Shown here piece by piece: positions 6,317-17,315 of a stretch of DNA of 23,834 nucleotides. Both the position numbers and the translations under genes were made by a program. The stretch's first letter is position 1. Each line of letters opens with the position of its first letter. Source of the stretch: Chlamydoabsidia padenii (Eukaryota; Mucoromycota; Mucoromycetes; Mucorales; Cunninghamellaceae); the NCBI GenBank assembly GCA_025330725.1, contig JAIWND010000084.1, forward strand, positions 1 to 23,834. The letters run 5' to 3'. The notes below the pieces were generated by a model. The model ran no database searches. It worked only from the letters and a program-made list of their open reading frames with translations, and was not told the DNA's origin.

Positions 6317-9300
6317 ATGGATACTCCAACAAGCACATCAACAAGAACATGTCGTTGTGGTTCAGCGACTCATACACGGATAAGCTTCTTAGATTGTCCA
6401 TTAAACAGTCGTAGATTGCGACAAAGAACTGACAACAGGGTAAAATAAACTACATCGACATCTGCTTATGTTTTACTTTTTTCTTAACTACATCGACATC
6501 TGCTTCTCATGTCTTGCTTTTCTTCTTCTTCTTCTTCTTTTAGGAAGAAGATACCGCTGAGAATCAACAAAGCACTTCTCGAACATGTAGATGTGGCTCA
6601 ACTACACACTACAGAATTACATTCGCACTCTGCCCTTTAAACACTAATTATACGAATGCAACACCGTTCACCGAGGTACATACAGATGCATTCTCTCTCT
6701 CTTTTTTTTTTAATTATTTTTTTCAGGAACAAACAAGAGTAAGAACGGCGACACGAAGGGGTAGATGCTGTTCATGTGGAATGAGTACACATGAAAGAGC
6801 CAGCAATCAATATTGCCCTTTTTATCGCACAAATATGCATGCTCAGTATAAAAAGGCTGCTCAGAGTCAAAACTTTCGCGCAGAGGATGTTTTTGGACCT
6901 GATGTGTGCCACGATGAAGGTGTTTCCTATCATCGCCATGTACTCCCGGCGATGGAAATAGAATGTAGACATTGCGGGTCAAAAATGTGGATTAATGAGA
7001 AGCTTGCCATAAGTAGTAGAACCAATCCCAGTTTTGGTATTTGCTGCAATGGTGGTAAAATTTCGTTTGCTTTACCCAGACCACCACCAGAACCAATGCT
7101 TTCACTATTGACTTGCCATCTATCTTCGAATGAAACGGCTGCTGACTTCCATAAATATATGAGGGCTTATAATACATTATTTGCATTTGCGTCGATGGTT
7201 GTCCAACAAGTTAACTCATCCGGTACAGAGTCCACCCCAGGAGTAGGAGCCTATCCTACCACCGAGCGTGACCAGGTGTTTCGGATCAATGGGACAATCT
7301 ACCACAAGTTAGGTGTCTCTAACACAGCCACTGGACGACCTACATTTTCTCAAGTGTATTTTCAAGACGCCGAAGAACAGCTGAACCAGAGAAGATCACT
7401 TATCGATCATTTAAACCCTGAGACGATAGCGATGTTACAAGAAATCATCCACAACAATAATTGTTTTTCTCGGGGACTCATGACAGCATACGAACAATAT
7501 GGTAGAGAGCGTATTGAAAACGTGGCAATAGTGCTCAAGTCAACACCAGCATTGGGTAGGAGATACGATTTACCATCATATCCAGAGATTTCCGCGATGG
7601 TGGTTGAGAACTCGACAGACGGTAATTTTCATCCTCATGACATTGTTATCAACGATCGCGCCGTGGTATTCGTACACTTAGCTCTTTAAATCCGTCATAT
7701 ATGCCTCTGCATTATGTATTGATGTTTCCATATGGTGAAGATGGTTGGCATGTCGGTATGCAATCTGCTTCAAATGACCAGCATCAAATAACATTACGTG
7801 CGTACTGTGCATATATGATGATGGCTAGAGATAACTATTATATACACCATTATGACAGATTATTCCAGCAGTACGTAGTTGACAGTTACATACGCATTGA
7901 AGCCGCAAGGTTACGATTTTTGAGAGATAATCAGAAAACTTTGAGAGCAGAAATGTACAGTGGCATTGGAGATGGAGCAGATCCCAGTCAAATTGGAAAA
8001 CGAGTCGTCCTACCGTCATCTTTTAGTGGAGGTCCGAGATACATGCGTCAAGTTCTTCAAGATGGGCTGGCCATTGTTAGACAGAAAGGGAAGCCATCCT
8101 TATTCATTACCATGACATGTAATCCAGGCTGGCCAGAAATTATTCAAGCTCTTCCACAAGGTCAAAATGCTTATGATCGACCAGACATCACTTCCAGGGT
8201 ATTCCATATGAAGATGCAGGACTTGATGAAGAATGTAATTGCAAGTCGTTGTTTTGGTGAAGTGATTGGATATATCGCCACAGTCGAATTTCAGAAACGC
8301 GGTTTACCACATATTCATATCGTAGTAATATTAGCACCTAACGATCGACCAATGTCATCTGATCAGTACGATAATTTTGTTTCTGCTGAATTACCTGACA
8401 TCACAGTCAACCCTGGCCTGCATCATACTGTCATTCGCTATATGATTCACGGACCATGTGGTCCAAAATGTTTAGTACAACATCCCATCACCAAGCGAAC
8501 AGTGTGTAGTAAACATTATCCAAAGCAATTTTCCGACAGAACAACGATGAATGAAGATGGATACCCACTTTACATGCGACGAAATGATGGACGAACACAT
8601 TTTTACACGCGATCAAATTTTAGAGCAGATAACAGACATGTCGTTCCCTACAACCCTTATTTGTGCCAAAAATATGACAGTCATATAAATGTTGAAATCT
8701 GTACTTCGTCACGCGCCATCAAGTACCTATGCAAGTATGTGACAAAAGGTTCAGATCGGTCTACTTTTGGCTTAGCAAATGAGGGAGAAGAAAATGATGA
8801 AATTGATGATTACCAAAACGCAAGATACATTGGTCCATGTGAAGCTGTATGGAGAATATTTGGTTTTCAAATACATATGCATTCACCTTCTGTAGTACGT
8901 TTGGACATACACTTACCCGGTGAACAAATGGTACGCTTTCAAGAAGGTATATCGACCGAAGAATTACGCGAAGCTGTTCAAGCGGCATCTTCAGGTACAA
9001 AATTATTGGCCTTCTTTTTTTTGTGCTCCTCTGATCCAAATGCTTCGGGGCTAAGATATGCAGACATACCTTCACGATACACTTGGGAAGCGAGGAACCG
9101 ATTGTGGAAACCAAGAACAAACCCCCCCATTCGAGATGTTGTAGCACGCATATACACAGCAAGTATCCATAATATGGAACTTTACTCCATGCGATTGCTC
9201 CTGTTGACAGTAAAGGGACCAAAATCGTTTCTGAACCTGAGAACGTTTGAAGGTACCCAATATGAGACATTTCAAGAAGCTGCACTTGCCAGGGGCCTTT

Positions 9301-11144
9301 TGGAAAACGATGATGAATGGGATAATTGCCTTCAAGAAGCTTCCACTCTCATGCCAAGACCCTCCACCATCAGAAGACTATTCTGTTATATTCTTTTGAA
9401 CTCCTCGCCAAGCGATCCGAATGCTCTTTGGGAAAAGTACAAGGAGCGTATGTCTGACGATTACTTTTTTGATTTCCGGCGGCAATTTGGCTTATCGAAC
9501 GAGCATGCATTGACTGATATGGAAATGAAAACAGTGTACAGACGAGCTTTGGGTGACATCAACAGTATTTTGGAGTCATCGTATAGTGGATTGGCCCGTT
9601 TTCCGTCGATGCCTCAAGATTTCGTCAACTTTTTCAATGATGTGGAGGAAATTGACAGTCTGATTGAAATGGAAGTTCGTGAATATGATTCTCATCAAGA
9701 GCAGCTTAGCTTAAATGAACAAGTCCCACTGATGAATGAAGGCCAAAAAGCAGCGTACCAAAAAGTTGTTGAAGCAATTGAAAATGGTAACCAACAATCG
9801 AAGCTCTTTTTTGTGAACGGCCCAGGAGGTACTGGCAAATCTTTGCTCTTTAAAGTGCTACTCTCATACGTCCGCTCTCAAGGAAAACTTGCCCTCCCTG
9901 TCGCCTCATCCGGTATAGCCGCTACTCTCTTGCCTGGAGGACGTACTGCTCACAGTCGTTTTAAAATTCCACTCCAAAGAGATGCCGAAATGTCATGTAA
10001 TGTCAGTCTTAACACAGCTTTGGCCAAATTACTCCAAAAGACGACTCTTATTTTGTGGGATGAAGCTGTAATGTCCAGCAAGTTTAACTTTGAAGCCGTC
10101 GACAGATGCCTGAAAGATGTAATGGGAGTTGTAGATCCAATTTTTAAATCAATACCATTTGGTGGCAAAGTTGTTGTTTTCGGTGGCGATTTCCGTCAGA
10201 TTCTTCCTGTTGTAGTGAAAGGCAATCGTGCTGATATTATTGCTGATTGTATTTCTTCTTCGTACCTTTGGCAAAGTGTAACCATTATGCGATTGACTGA
10301 AAACATGCGTGTACGATCTGCTGGACCAGAATCTGCTGCCTTTGCTGCAAAGCTGTTAGCGATTGGTAATGGTGAGGCACCATACAAAACAAGTGTACCT
10401 ATCGATGAAGAATGGTTGTGTGACTCTAAGGATTTTACCACTATTGTCAACAAAGTGTATCCGTCCTTATCAACCTCTAATGATCCTGAACAATTCAATG
10501 GTCGAGCCATCCTTGCAACTAAAAATGTTGAAGTGGATGCCATAAACATTGAAGCAGCAGCAGGTTTTCCCGGTGAAGTTCAGTCATATGAATCATGTGA
10601 TAGCGTCAATGATCCCGATGACCCTGATTCTATTTCTGACGCAATGAACTATCCAGTGGAATTCCTAAACTCTTTAAACCCAAGTGGTATGCCCAATCAT
10701 GTACTGGATTTGAAACTTGGAATGCCATTGATTATTATTAGAAACATCGATATGAACAATGGGCTCTGTAATGGCACCAAAGTTTACGTGACAAAGTTGC
10801 TGAAGTATTCAATTGCTATTCGACTATATAACTGTCCCGACGGACCTGAGTTTCTTTTGCCACGAATATCTTTTTTGACAAATGAGGGAGATTATCCCTT
10901 CATTTTAAAACGACGTCAGTTTCCTGTGCGACCCGCGTTTGCCATGACCATTCACAAGGCACAAGGTCAGACACTATCAAATGTGGGTATATACCTGAAT
11001 GATCCTGTATTCACACATGGCCAACTCTACGTGGCCCTTTCCCGATCAACAAACTCACGAAACCTTCATGTCGCCATTCCTACCAACACATCAGCATCCA
11101 TTCCTTCGACCCCGAATGTAGTTTACACTGAAGTGCTTATTTGA
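6317..11144 (+). pseudogene. Helitron Rep-helicase gene, three N-terminal knuckle exons, one frameshift
   Basis: Exon 1 (6317-6439, ATG), exon 2 (6544-6675) and exon 3 (from 6727) join in phase 0 through introns of 104 and 51 nt. Each exon starts with one C-x-C-G...T-H-x-R...C-P knuckle. Exon 3 runs to a stop at 7687-7689. One base seems lost near 7660-7668, because the next frame continues with TLSSLNPS and PLHYVLMFPYGEDGW, the usual Helitron sequence at this point. The remaining 1147-residue frame (from 7701) has the rolling-circle Rep motif GLPHIHIVV (H204, H206) and the two-tyrosine motif KYLCKYVTKG (Y342, Y346). The PIF1-type helicase part shows Walker A GPGGTGKS (about 707), Walker B LILWDEA (D787, E788), GGDFRQILP and TIHKAQGQTL. 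Helitrons move by rolling-circle copying through these activities (family knowledge). Terminal TC / hairpin-CTRR ends were not found with certainty. Confidence 0.85.
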
Positions 11145-11914
11145 ACAACCCACCCACTTTTTTTTTCTTCTTTCTCTTCTTCTAGCCATACAAATACTTT
11201 TTTTTTCTTCTTCGTCCAGCTATTCAATCGCTTACTTTTTTTTTCTTTGCTTTTTTTCGGTTATGCACCTCCGCTTTTTTTTTTAGCTTCTTTAAGCTAC
11301 ATAATATCATTCAATACATTTTTTAACATCTTTCCAAGCGACTGTGACTCAAATCTTGATAACAAACTGTAACCCAACAAATACTACACAAACTGTTATT
11401 TTATTGAAATTTTGAAGCGTCTTGGGGGCGGGGCGGGGGCGGGGGCGTCGGTAGGGTGGAACGGGGGTGGGGTGGGGCGGGGGAGGGGGCGGCCCGAGCG
11501 AAGCGAAGAGGGGACGCTGGTTAGATAAAAATGAGAGAGAGAAGAAAACAGTAATACAAAAACTACTCCCCGGATATAACAACAGGGCTGCAGGCAGAGG
11601 GACTGCTCTAGAATAATTTTATCCGAGCTGAGTATTCCAGCATGTAGCACAATTGTTACTAAATGCCTGTTAGAATACGACATGGAACATCTTTAGTCCT
11701 CTAAAACGTTTATAAAACATTTATAACTTTGATTTACATATTCTAAGCATTTATATTATCAATTTTCAGTTTTTCAAACATTTTTGTATTGTATTTACAT
11801 ATATGTGGTGCATGTATGTTGCTGTGAGGCATTTCACATTTTTAGGGGATTTACCGACATACATAGCCCCGATAAAGGCGGTAAATCCCATATAGGTATT
11901 TGCAGCCTAAATGA
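11145..11914. other. Helitron 3' flank: T-rich tracts, G-rich island, hairpin
   Basis: No gene is seen. The first 190 bp are runs of T and CTT. A strongly G-rich island follows at 11424-11492. An 11-bp inverted repeat, GGGATTTACCG (11846-11856) and CGGTAAATCCC (11879-11889), with a 22-nt loop sits just before the truncated LINE-C ORF1. Open frames through the G-rich island are compositional artefacts. Confidence 0.5.
11424..11492 (+). repeat. G-rich island with G-quadruplex potential
   Basis: Many runs of three to five G separated by one to five bases lie within an otherwise AT-rich neighbourhood. A 6-bp inverted repeat, AGCGTC (11416-11421) and GACGCT (11513-11518), brackets it. Such tracts can fold into G-quadruplexes (established), but nothing here proves a role. 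Confidence 0.6.
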
Positions 11915-12463
11915 TCAAATCATGTTTTGGGATGATGGTAGCTGGCTTAGCGAAACTCGTACCAACTTTGCAGACGCTCTACCATTAGCAGGCACACCTT
12001 TGTAGTGAATACTTTTGTGCGTAAAACCAATATTGATTGCCTTTTCGACGTCCTGCTTATTTTTGAATTGAACTTCGATGATTAGATCCGTACGATGTTG
12101 ATTACCATACTTCGAAATTGGTCTCGCACCATGAATCGGACCTACTGCAGTTGCGACTAACATGTATGCATCGGTGTGATGTTCAAAGTCTTCTGCTTTG
12201 AATTCAAATAATACTGCTCCTGAAAAAAGTGTGTTTTGAAGAATGGCTGTCGCTTTTCTTGCCAGCATCTGTTGACGAATGTCTTCCACTTCAAAGATCT
12301 TCTTCATCTCCAATCGCTCCTTGTTGCCAAACTGATCGCGACGAGCCAAAACATTTGGGACCCGTTTAGTAGGCATCCTACCTCGAGCTACCACCGACCA
12401 GGCACGCTGACCCGGCTCCTCTGGACTTCCACCCAATGGAACGTCCATTGTCATTGATGTCAT
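11915..12463 (-). pseudogene. LINE-C ORF1 (Gag-like), N-terminal part only
   Basis: This 182-residue frame is clearly related to residues 34-157 of the LINE-A ORF1. Shared blocks are IFEVED..., VLFEFK/P..., EVQFKNKQDVEKAIN versus EVKFATVQDTDKAIN, and KLVRVSLS versus KMVRVHVS. It belongs to a different subfamily, since identity is low. The zinc knuckles are missing: after SLSQLP the frame ends SSQNMI. Losing the 3' part is unusual, because LINEs normally lose their 5' end, so a later deletion or insertion near 11930 is likely. The 5' leader with two related repeats lies at 12513-12639. Confidence 0.75.
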
Positions 12464-12512
12464 GAGTGCTTGTAGTTAGTTCTTATGAGTTTATTACTGT
12501 TATCTTGTACGG

Positions 12513-12639
12513 ATAAACGTTTAGCCGATCAAAAATAATTTAATCGGAAAGAAGAGCCCTTGTTGGTGTAGTTGTTTGTTGTAACTGTTCTTCGCGTAAA
12601 CGTTTAGCCGGCCAAAAAAAAATCTGAATCGGAAAAGAA
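12513..12639 (-). repeat. LINE-C 5' leader with two diverged tandem units
   Basis: On plus, AAACGTTTAGCCGATC...ATCGGAAAGAA (from about 12516) and AAACGTTTAGCCGGCC...ATCGGAAAAGAA (to 12639) are two diverged copies. The LINE-A leader at 18862-18923 has a third related unit (AGTTTATCCGGTC...ATCGGAAAAGAA). Repeated leader units are common in LINE promoters (family knowledge). Confidence 0.6.
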
Positions 12640-15600
12640 TTTTTTTTTTTGTATAAAAATGCGACGATTTATTTAAACTCAAGACTTATCTATTTTCTTT
12701 TCTATCAGCTATCAACTATTCAACATTGAAATCCTCATCGGTCGAGCTCCTTTGTAAACGTCGAAGACGAGTGATGGCATGTGCGGTATTCCACGTGATA
12801 TTATTCATAGTGCAGAACCAGTGGTGTTGCCAGATGACAAGCAAACATTTCCCTACTTGTTGGAGGGTGGCCTGATCGATTTTCTTATGGTAGGTTAGCA
12901 CATCCCATATGTCATCTAGTTCAATGTTTAGGCGCAGAAGATGGACCGCCACCCGCCAAAAGGAGCGTTTACGCTGACAGAAGACCAGCATATGGGGGGG
13001 GGGTATCTTCCACAGCAGTCAAGCAGAACTTGCACGTGGCGAAGGACGGTGATCTTGGAGCTTGGGTTTGGATCACATATTGAAGAGCTAACCGGCAGGA
13101 CACCTTGTTAATCAAAATACGCCACCAACAGTTTCGTACCCCATGGGGTATCCGGGCTTTCCAGAATTGTTTCCATTTGGCGGGGGTCATAAGTGAGCAC
13201 GGAGGAGGAGCAAGAGGGATTCGTGGAAATGGTAACTGTCTATTGTCACTGTCTTTCACTAAAAAATAGGTTCGTAGTTCTTTGGTGGTGGCTTTATAGA
13301 ACCTGGTATGAGGCGGCTTCTGTTTCGTCAACGTCCAATGCTGGAGCGCATCTTCCGTGAACCAGGGCGGAAATGGGTAGGTGGTCGAGGGGTTTGATTC
13401 GTCTACATGTACGAAAACATGTGGATCCCACTCATACACATTGTCATTTATTGCCTGCCAAAGTTTGAGAAATGGCCTTGACGGAGGGAACATGGTGTCC
13501 AGGAAGCGCTGGTGGATTTCATCATATGGGAACATGCTTTGAATTGTCTTAGCTTTGGGAATGATCTTGGGTGATGTGGAGGAAGTGGTGGATTGGATGG
13601 CCCGACGCAGTGGAACATACCGCAAAATTCTTGGCGACCAGCGCGGAGAAATTGGGATGGGATCAAGTTTCTTCAAAAGCTTCGTCAAATGATATAGATG
13701 TGGCATTGGCCGTAACCTGGAGGAATAATCCTTGGGAGACATAAGGAAAGGCAGGATCGATTGGTGGCCTGTATATAGACGAATCAAGACATTCAGCAAC
13801 CCGGTGATAGGATTGGGACGATCAACAGCTATCAGACGTTGAAGGTAGATGTTATGTAGAGCCAGGAATTGGTCTTCTAAATGCACCAGACCTAAACCAC
13901 CTTCATTTTTTGGTCTACAGATGAACGCCAGAGAGGGACGAGGGTAGAAGGGAAGAACGAAAGACCGAACCATACTATTGATTTCCTGTAGCCAATTGTG
14001 GGGAACTATGGTAACACGGCAAACATGCCAGAGTCTGGATAGGAGCAAAGAGTTCGCTACCAGTGCCCGACCTTTGACAGACAAACCTCGTGCGTTCAGA
14101 ATTGTGATTTGACGTTGTATTTTACCTTTAATAGTGGAGAGAAAGGATTCAAGTTGTGATTTATTGCTGTAGATTGGGTATCCCAAATATATTGCAGGCG
14201 AAGGATGATGGGAATCATGCCAGGTTAGTCCTTGTCTTGAAGCGATGTCTTGCCAGTGTGGATGAGGGCGCCCAGTCATGGATATCATTGTGGTTTTCGA
14301 GAGATTGATCTTGGCATTGGATGCCCGTCCGTATAATTGTAGTGCTTCTTGTAAAGTTTTCCATTCCTTGGTGTTGCGAGTGAAAACTAAGAGATCATCC
14401 GCATACGCTAACAATTTGATTCGAATATTAGATGACAGAGCGAGGTTAGAGGACATGTTCCAGGTCGTGGTGTTCGGTATATCAATCCCAGGAAGAGTTT
14501 GCTGTTTGAGGACATATCGTAAGAGAGGTTCGAAGGCGAGGTTGAAAAGTAGAGGAGAGAGAGGGTCCCCTTGCCTTAATCCCCGGGCTTGTGTAAAAGG
14601 AGCTGCAAGCCAGCCATTGATGGATACATGTACTTTGGTAGAGAAAAATAATGATATTACCGATCCAATCACTGGAGGAGGGTATCCAAGATGAACCAAG
14701 ACTTTTTCCATGTATATAGGGTGTATCCGGTCATATGCTTTTTCCTGATCCAGAAGTATCGCCACCGTGGGATCATCGGGTGCGGTAGTTTGTAGATGAT
14801 GCATGAGTGCCTGGATAATCCAGCCATTGTCCGAAATGAGGCGACGATGCACAAAACCCGTTTGGAAAGGATTGACAATCGATGACAGGCTAGTTTGGAT
14901 GCGATTGGCAAGTAACTTGGTAAATAGCTTGGCGTCACAGTTGATCATCGACAAAGGTCGCCAATTAGAGAGTAATTCCCGGTCTTCTTTTTTGTACAGT
15001 AAAACCGTCCGAGTTTCCAGCCAGGATGGAGGGAAAATACCATGTTGAGCATCCTGAAGCACTGTTAAGAGTAGCGCCTTTGTGCGTTGGTGGTTGATAC
15101 TAAGAAACTTATAAACTTCGAAACTGAGTCCATCCAAGCCAGGGCTTTTCCTGAGAGGTGTATGTCCTAAGAGTTCCATCAAAGTATCCTCGGTGACAGG
15201 GTTAATCAGGGATTGTCGTTGTTGTTCCGTGATTAAATCAGGTGGCAACGCTGAAAGTAGAGTATCCATAGCCACTGTATCATGTGGGTCGGGTGTATAG
15301 AGTGTTTGATAGAAATCCCGTGCGTGGTTGAGTATAGAGGTGGGGGTTGTGCAGCTAATATTTGTGATTGGATCTCTAAGCCGAGTGATGGTAGTTTGTT
15401 GTTGTCGTTGCTTGAGAACCTGAAAGAAATACTTGGTGTTTGATTCTCCTTCTTCTTGCCATCGCGTGTTTGTTCGCACGATGAGCCTTTTCACCTCGGC
15501 TTTCATTTCCACCTCGATTGTCTTTTCCACTTCTTCCAATTGGGTCGTCAGGACGTCATGATTTTGCGGCTGTCGTCTTTGATATTCCATGATCTGTGTT

Positions 15601-16032
15601 CGTTTTTGTTGTAGCGCATTTATTTTGACTCGTCTGTGGTGGTTATAGGTAATCCCGTAATGCATTGCTGTCTTTTTTATCAAAGTTTTCAAGGCATCCC
15701 ATTGTAATTGGCAGGAATCAAAGGTGCGCTGAGAATCAAAGAAAGCATCCAGACTTTTCAGAAGCAACTCACAGTAATGTGTTTGGTCGAGGAATTCCGG
15801 GTTGAAACGCCAGATTCCAGGTCCCATGGTATTGTGGTGAAGGTGTAGGTCCATCTTGAGCATGGTGTGATCTGTCCATTTTGCCGGTAAGTAGTGATGA
15901 GAAGGATTACCGATTGAATGGAGGAGAGTGTAGGGGCAAAAGATGTAATCAATGGTCGTACGATTGGTGCCACGTTTGAAAGTAGGAAATGGTCTATATA
16001 CAGAGCCACTATTATTGCTTTGATGTTGAAAA

Positions 16033-16462
16033 TGTCATGAACCGATTCTAATAATAGAATATCAAACTCCGCTCAGGAACCAGATCCATGTACTTCGCCA
16101 CTTACTCAGCTGACACCACACCTGACTCGTTTACTTCGCCACCTACTCAGCTGTTACCCACCTGATACTCAGCCGACACCCACCTGACTACTCAGCAATT
16201 ACTGCGGCAGTCTGTAGAAATAGTATAAATACCCCCCCTTCTCCATCACTTCCCCAATTCCAATTATCAGTTATCTTCGTCATCATCTCAAATCTTTCTT
16301 TAAATCAATCCCTCCTTCTATTATCCAAAACCCCTTATATTAATAAAAGTCCAATTTTATTACATATAACTCCAATCTATCTATTCTATTCTATCTGGCT
16401 ACGGTATATCCTATTCAACCAATCCAATCAAGTTCAATCAACCCCCTCAACAATCCGTGACA
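16033..16462 (+). mobile_element. Solo LTR, 430 bp, family 1
   Basis: It begins TGTCA and ends TGACA, the usual TG...CA with a 5-bp inverted end. It is flanked by a 5-bp duplication, GAAAA (16028-16032 and 16463-16467). Leaving it out with one duplication restores the LINE-A endonuclease frame. Inside, on plus, are TATAAATA (16224-16231) and AATAAA (16342-16347), so U3-R-U5 runs on plus. The U3 part carries about 41-bp tandem units starting TACTTCGCC (16091, 16132). No internal retrotransposon genes remain. Confidence 0.9.
16091..16197 (+). repeat. Tandem units rich in CAGCTG/CACCTG boxes in the LTR U3
   Basis: TACTTCGCCA and neighbours recur 41 bp apart, followed by repeated ACTCAGC and CACCTGA blocks. 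Their place upstream of the TATA box suggests enhancer-like E-box repeats (inference). Confidence 0.6.
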
Positions 16463-16549
16463 GAAAAATATCGACCCATCTGGGATGGAGCCAATCTTGC
16501 CATTGGGAGAGGTATTGAGGTATTGTATGAGCAGTAGTATTAGAATGCA

Positions 16550-16833
16550 TGTGATATGGGACGTGATTACGAGACGTAATGAGCTTGTTTATTCAAGTGA
16601 AGAAGAAAAAAAGTCTGTTACTGTTTTTCTATCTCTAATAAGTGTTTGTCCCATCAGTTAAGCCCCCACATTCGTAGTCCGAATGTGATCATCTTCAACT
16701 ACTGTGTTACCATACGGATATACTTGTATGGTTCCTGAAAAAATAAAAATAAAAACTTGACTTGATTGCTCACTTCGAGGTCAATCACTTCAATAAAAAA
16801 TAAAATAAAAATAAACTACTGCCGTATACGACA
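16550..16833 (+). mobile_element. Solo LTR, 284 bp, family 2, copy 1
   Basis: It begins TGTGATATGG and ends ATACGACA (TG...CA). It is flanked by the 5-bp duplication ATGCA (16545-16549 and 16834-16838). It matches 22353-22636 with one difference that I noticed (GAGGTC/GAGATC near 16776), so both copies are young. Leaving it out rejoins the LINE-A endonuclease frame right after GDFNIHMH. It contains a hairpin CACATTCG-TAGTC-CGAATGTG (16667-16687) and several AATAAA words near the 3' end. Confidence 0.9.
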
Positions 16834-17315
16834 ATGCATATGGATGTTGAAATCGCCTAGGAGAATCCAGTCCTTGGTGGGGTCTTGAAGGAGAGGGTGA
16901 TTTTGTAGCTGTTGATAGAAGGCCGGACGATCAGTCGGCGACGCTGGTGCATAGATGTTGGCAATGTGGCATATGGTAGTAGATGTAGAGGAATCAACGA
17001 TAGTGGAGGTGATGACTCTTTCATCCATGGAGGTACTTTGGTTGGTAAGGGTAAAATTAGAGTTAAATAGGATAATGGCGCAGTGTTTGCTGAATAAACT
17101 GGTAGTATTTGGAAAACTGTAGTGGAGAGTAGTGAGATCGTCGTCAGTGAGATGAGTGTTGTGTCGTAGTGAGACTTCTTGTAAGCATAATATGTCCGAT
17201 CGCTCAAAGTGAGGGGATCGTAAGAATTTGGTGTAAGATTGTTGGGTTTGAGGATCCACTTTTAAAATGCTACGAGCATTCAGAGTGGAGATACTAATGG
17301 GTTGTGATAACATAA

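Larger units (their letters stand above)
12716..17313 (-). pseudogene. LINE-A ORF2: APE endonuclease, reverse transcriptase, CCHC
   Basis: Read from 17313: STLNARS (N12), DILCLQE (E46), IANIYAPAS (Y121) and LLGDFNIHMH (D154, N156) are APE endonuclease motifs. After leaving out the 284-bp LTR the frame runs on through a DWLHPRWVDIF-type stretch. After leaving out the 430-bp LTR it continues FQHQSNNSGS...RTTIDYIF...WTDHTML, completing the domain. The RT follows (LSNWRPLSMINCDAKLF, GLRQGDPLSPLLF, catalytic LLAYADDLLVF). The C-terminus has C-x2-C ... H-x-C (CKFC, then HMLVFC), split by a 10-G run on plus (12994-13003) that shifts the frame. The final piece (to 12716) aligns with LINE-B. ORF2 starts two bases after the ORF1 stop. 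Apart from the two LTRs and the homopolymer shift, no other stop was seen, so decay is recent. Confidence 0.85.

Noticed and set aside
11349..11683. Minus-strand frames rich in proline and arginine
   Set aside because: They are produced by the G-rich island and have no domain or splice context.
14278..14694. Plus-strand frame of 138 residues inside LINE-A
   Set aside because: Antisense to the reverse transcriptase core, including the YADD motif; no independent evidence.
16550..16833. 5'-truncated LINE 3' end (my first reading, because the copy at 22353 follows LINE coding sequence)
   Set aside because: TG...CA ends, 5-bp duplications at both sites, and the LINE frame continuing after the insertion show that it is a solo LTR.
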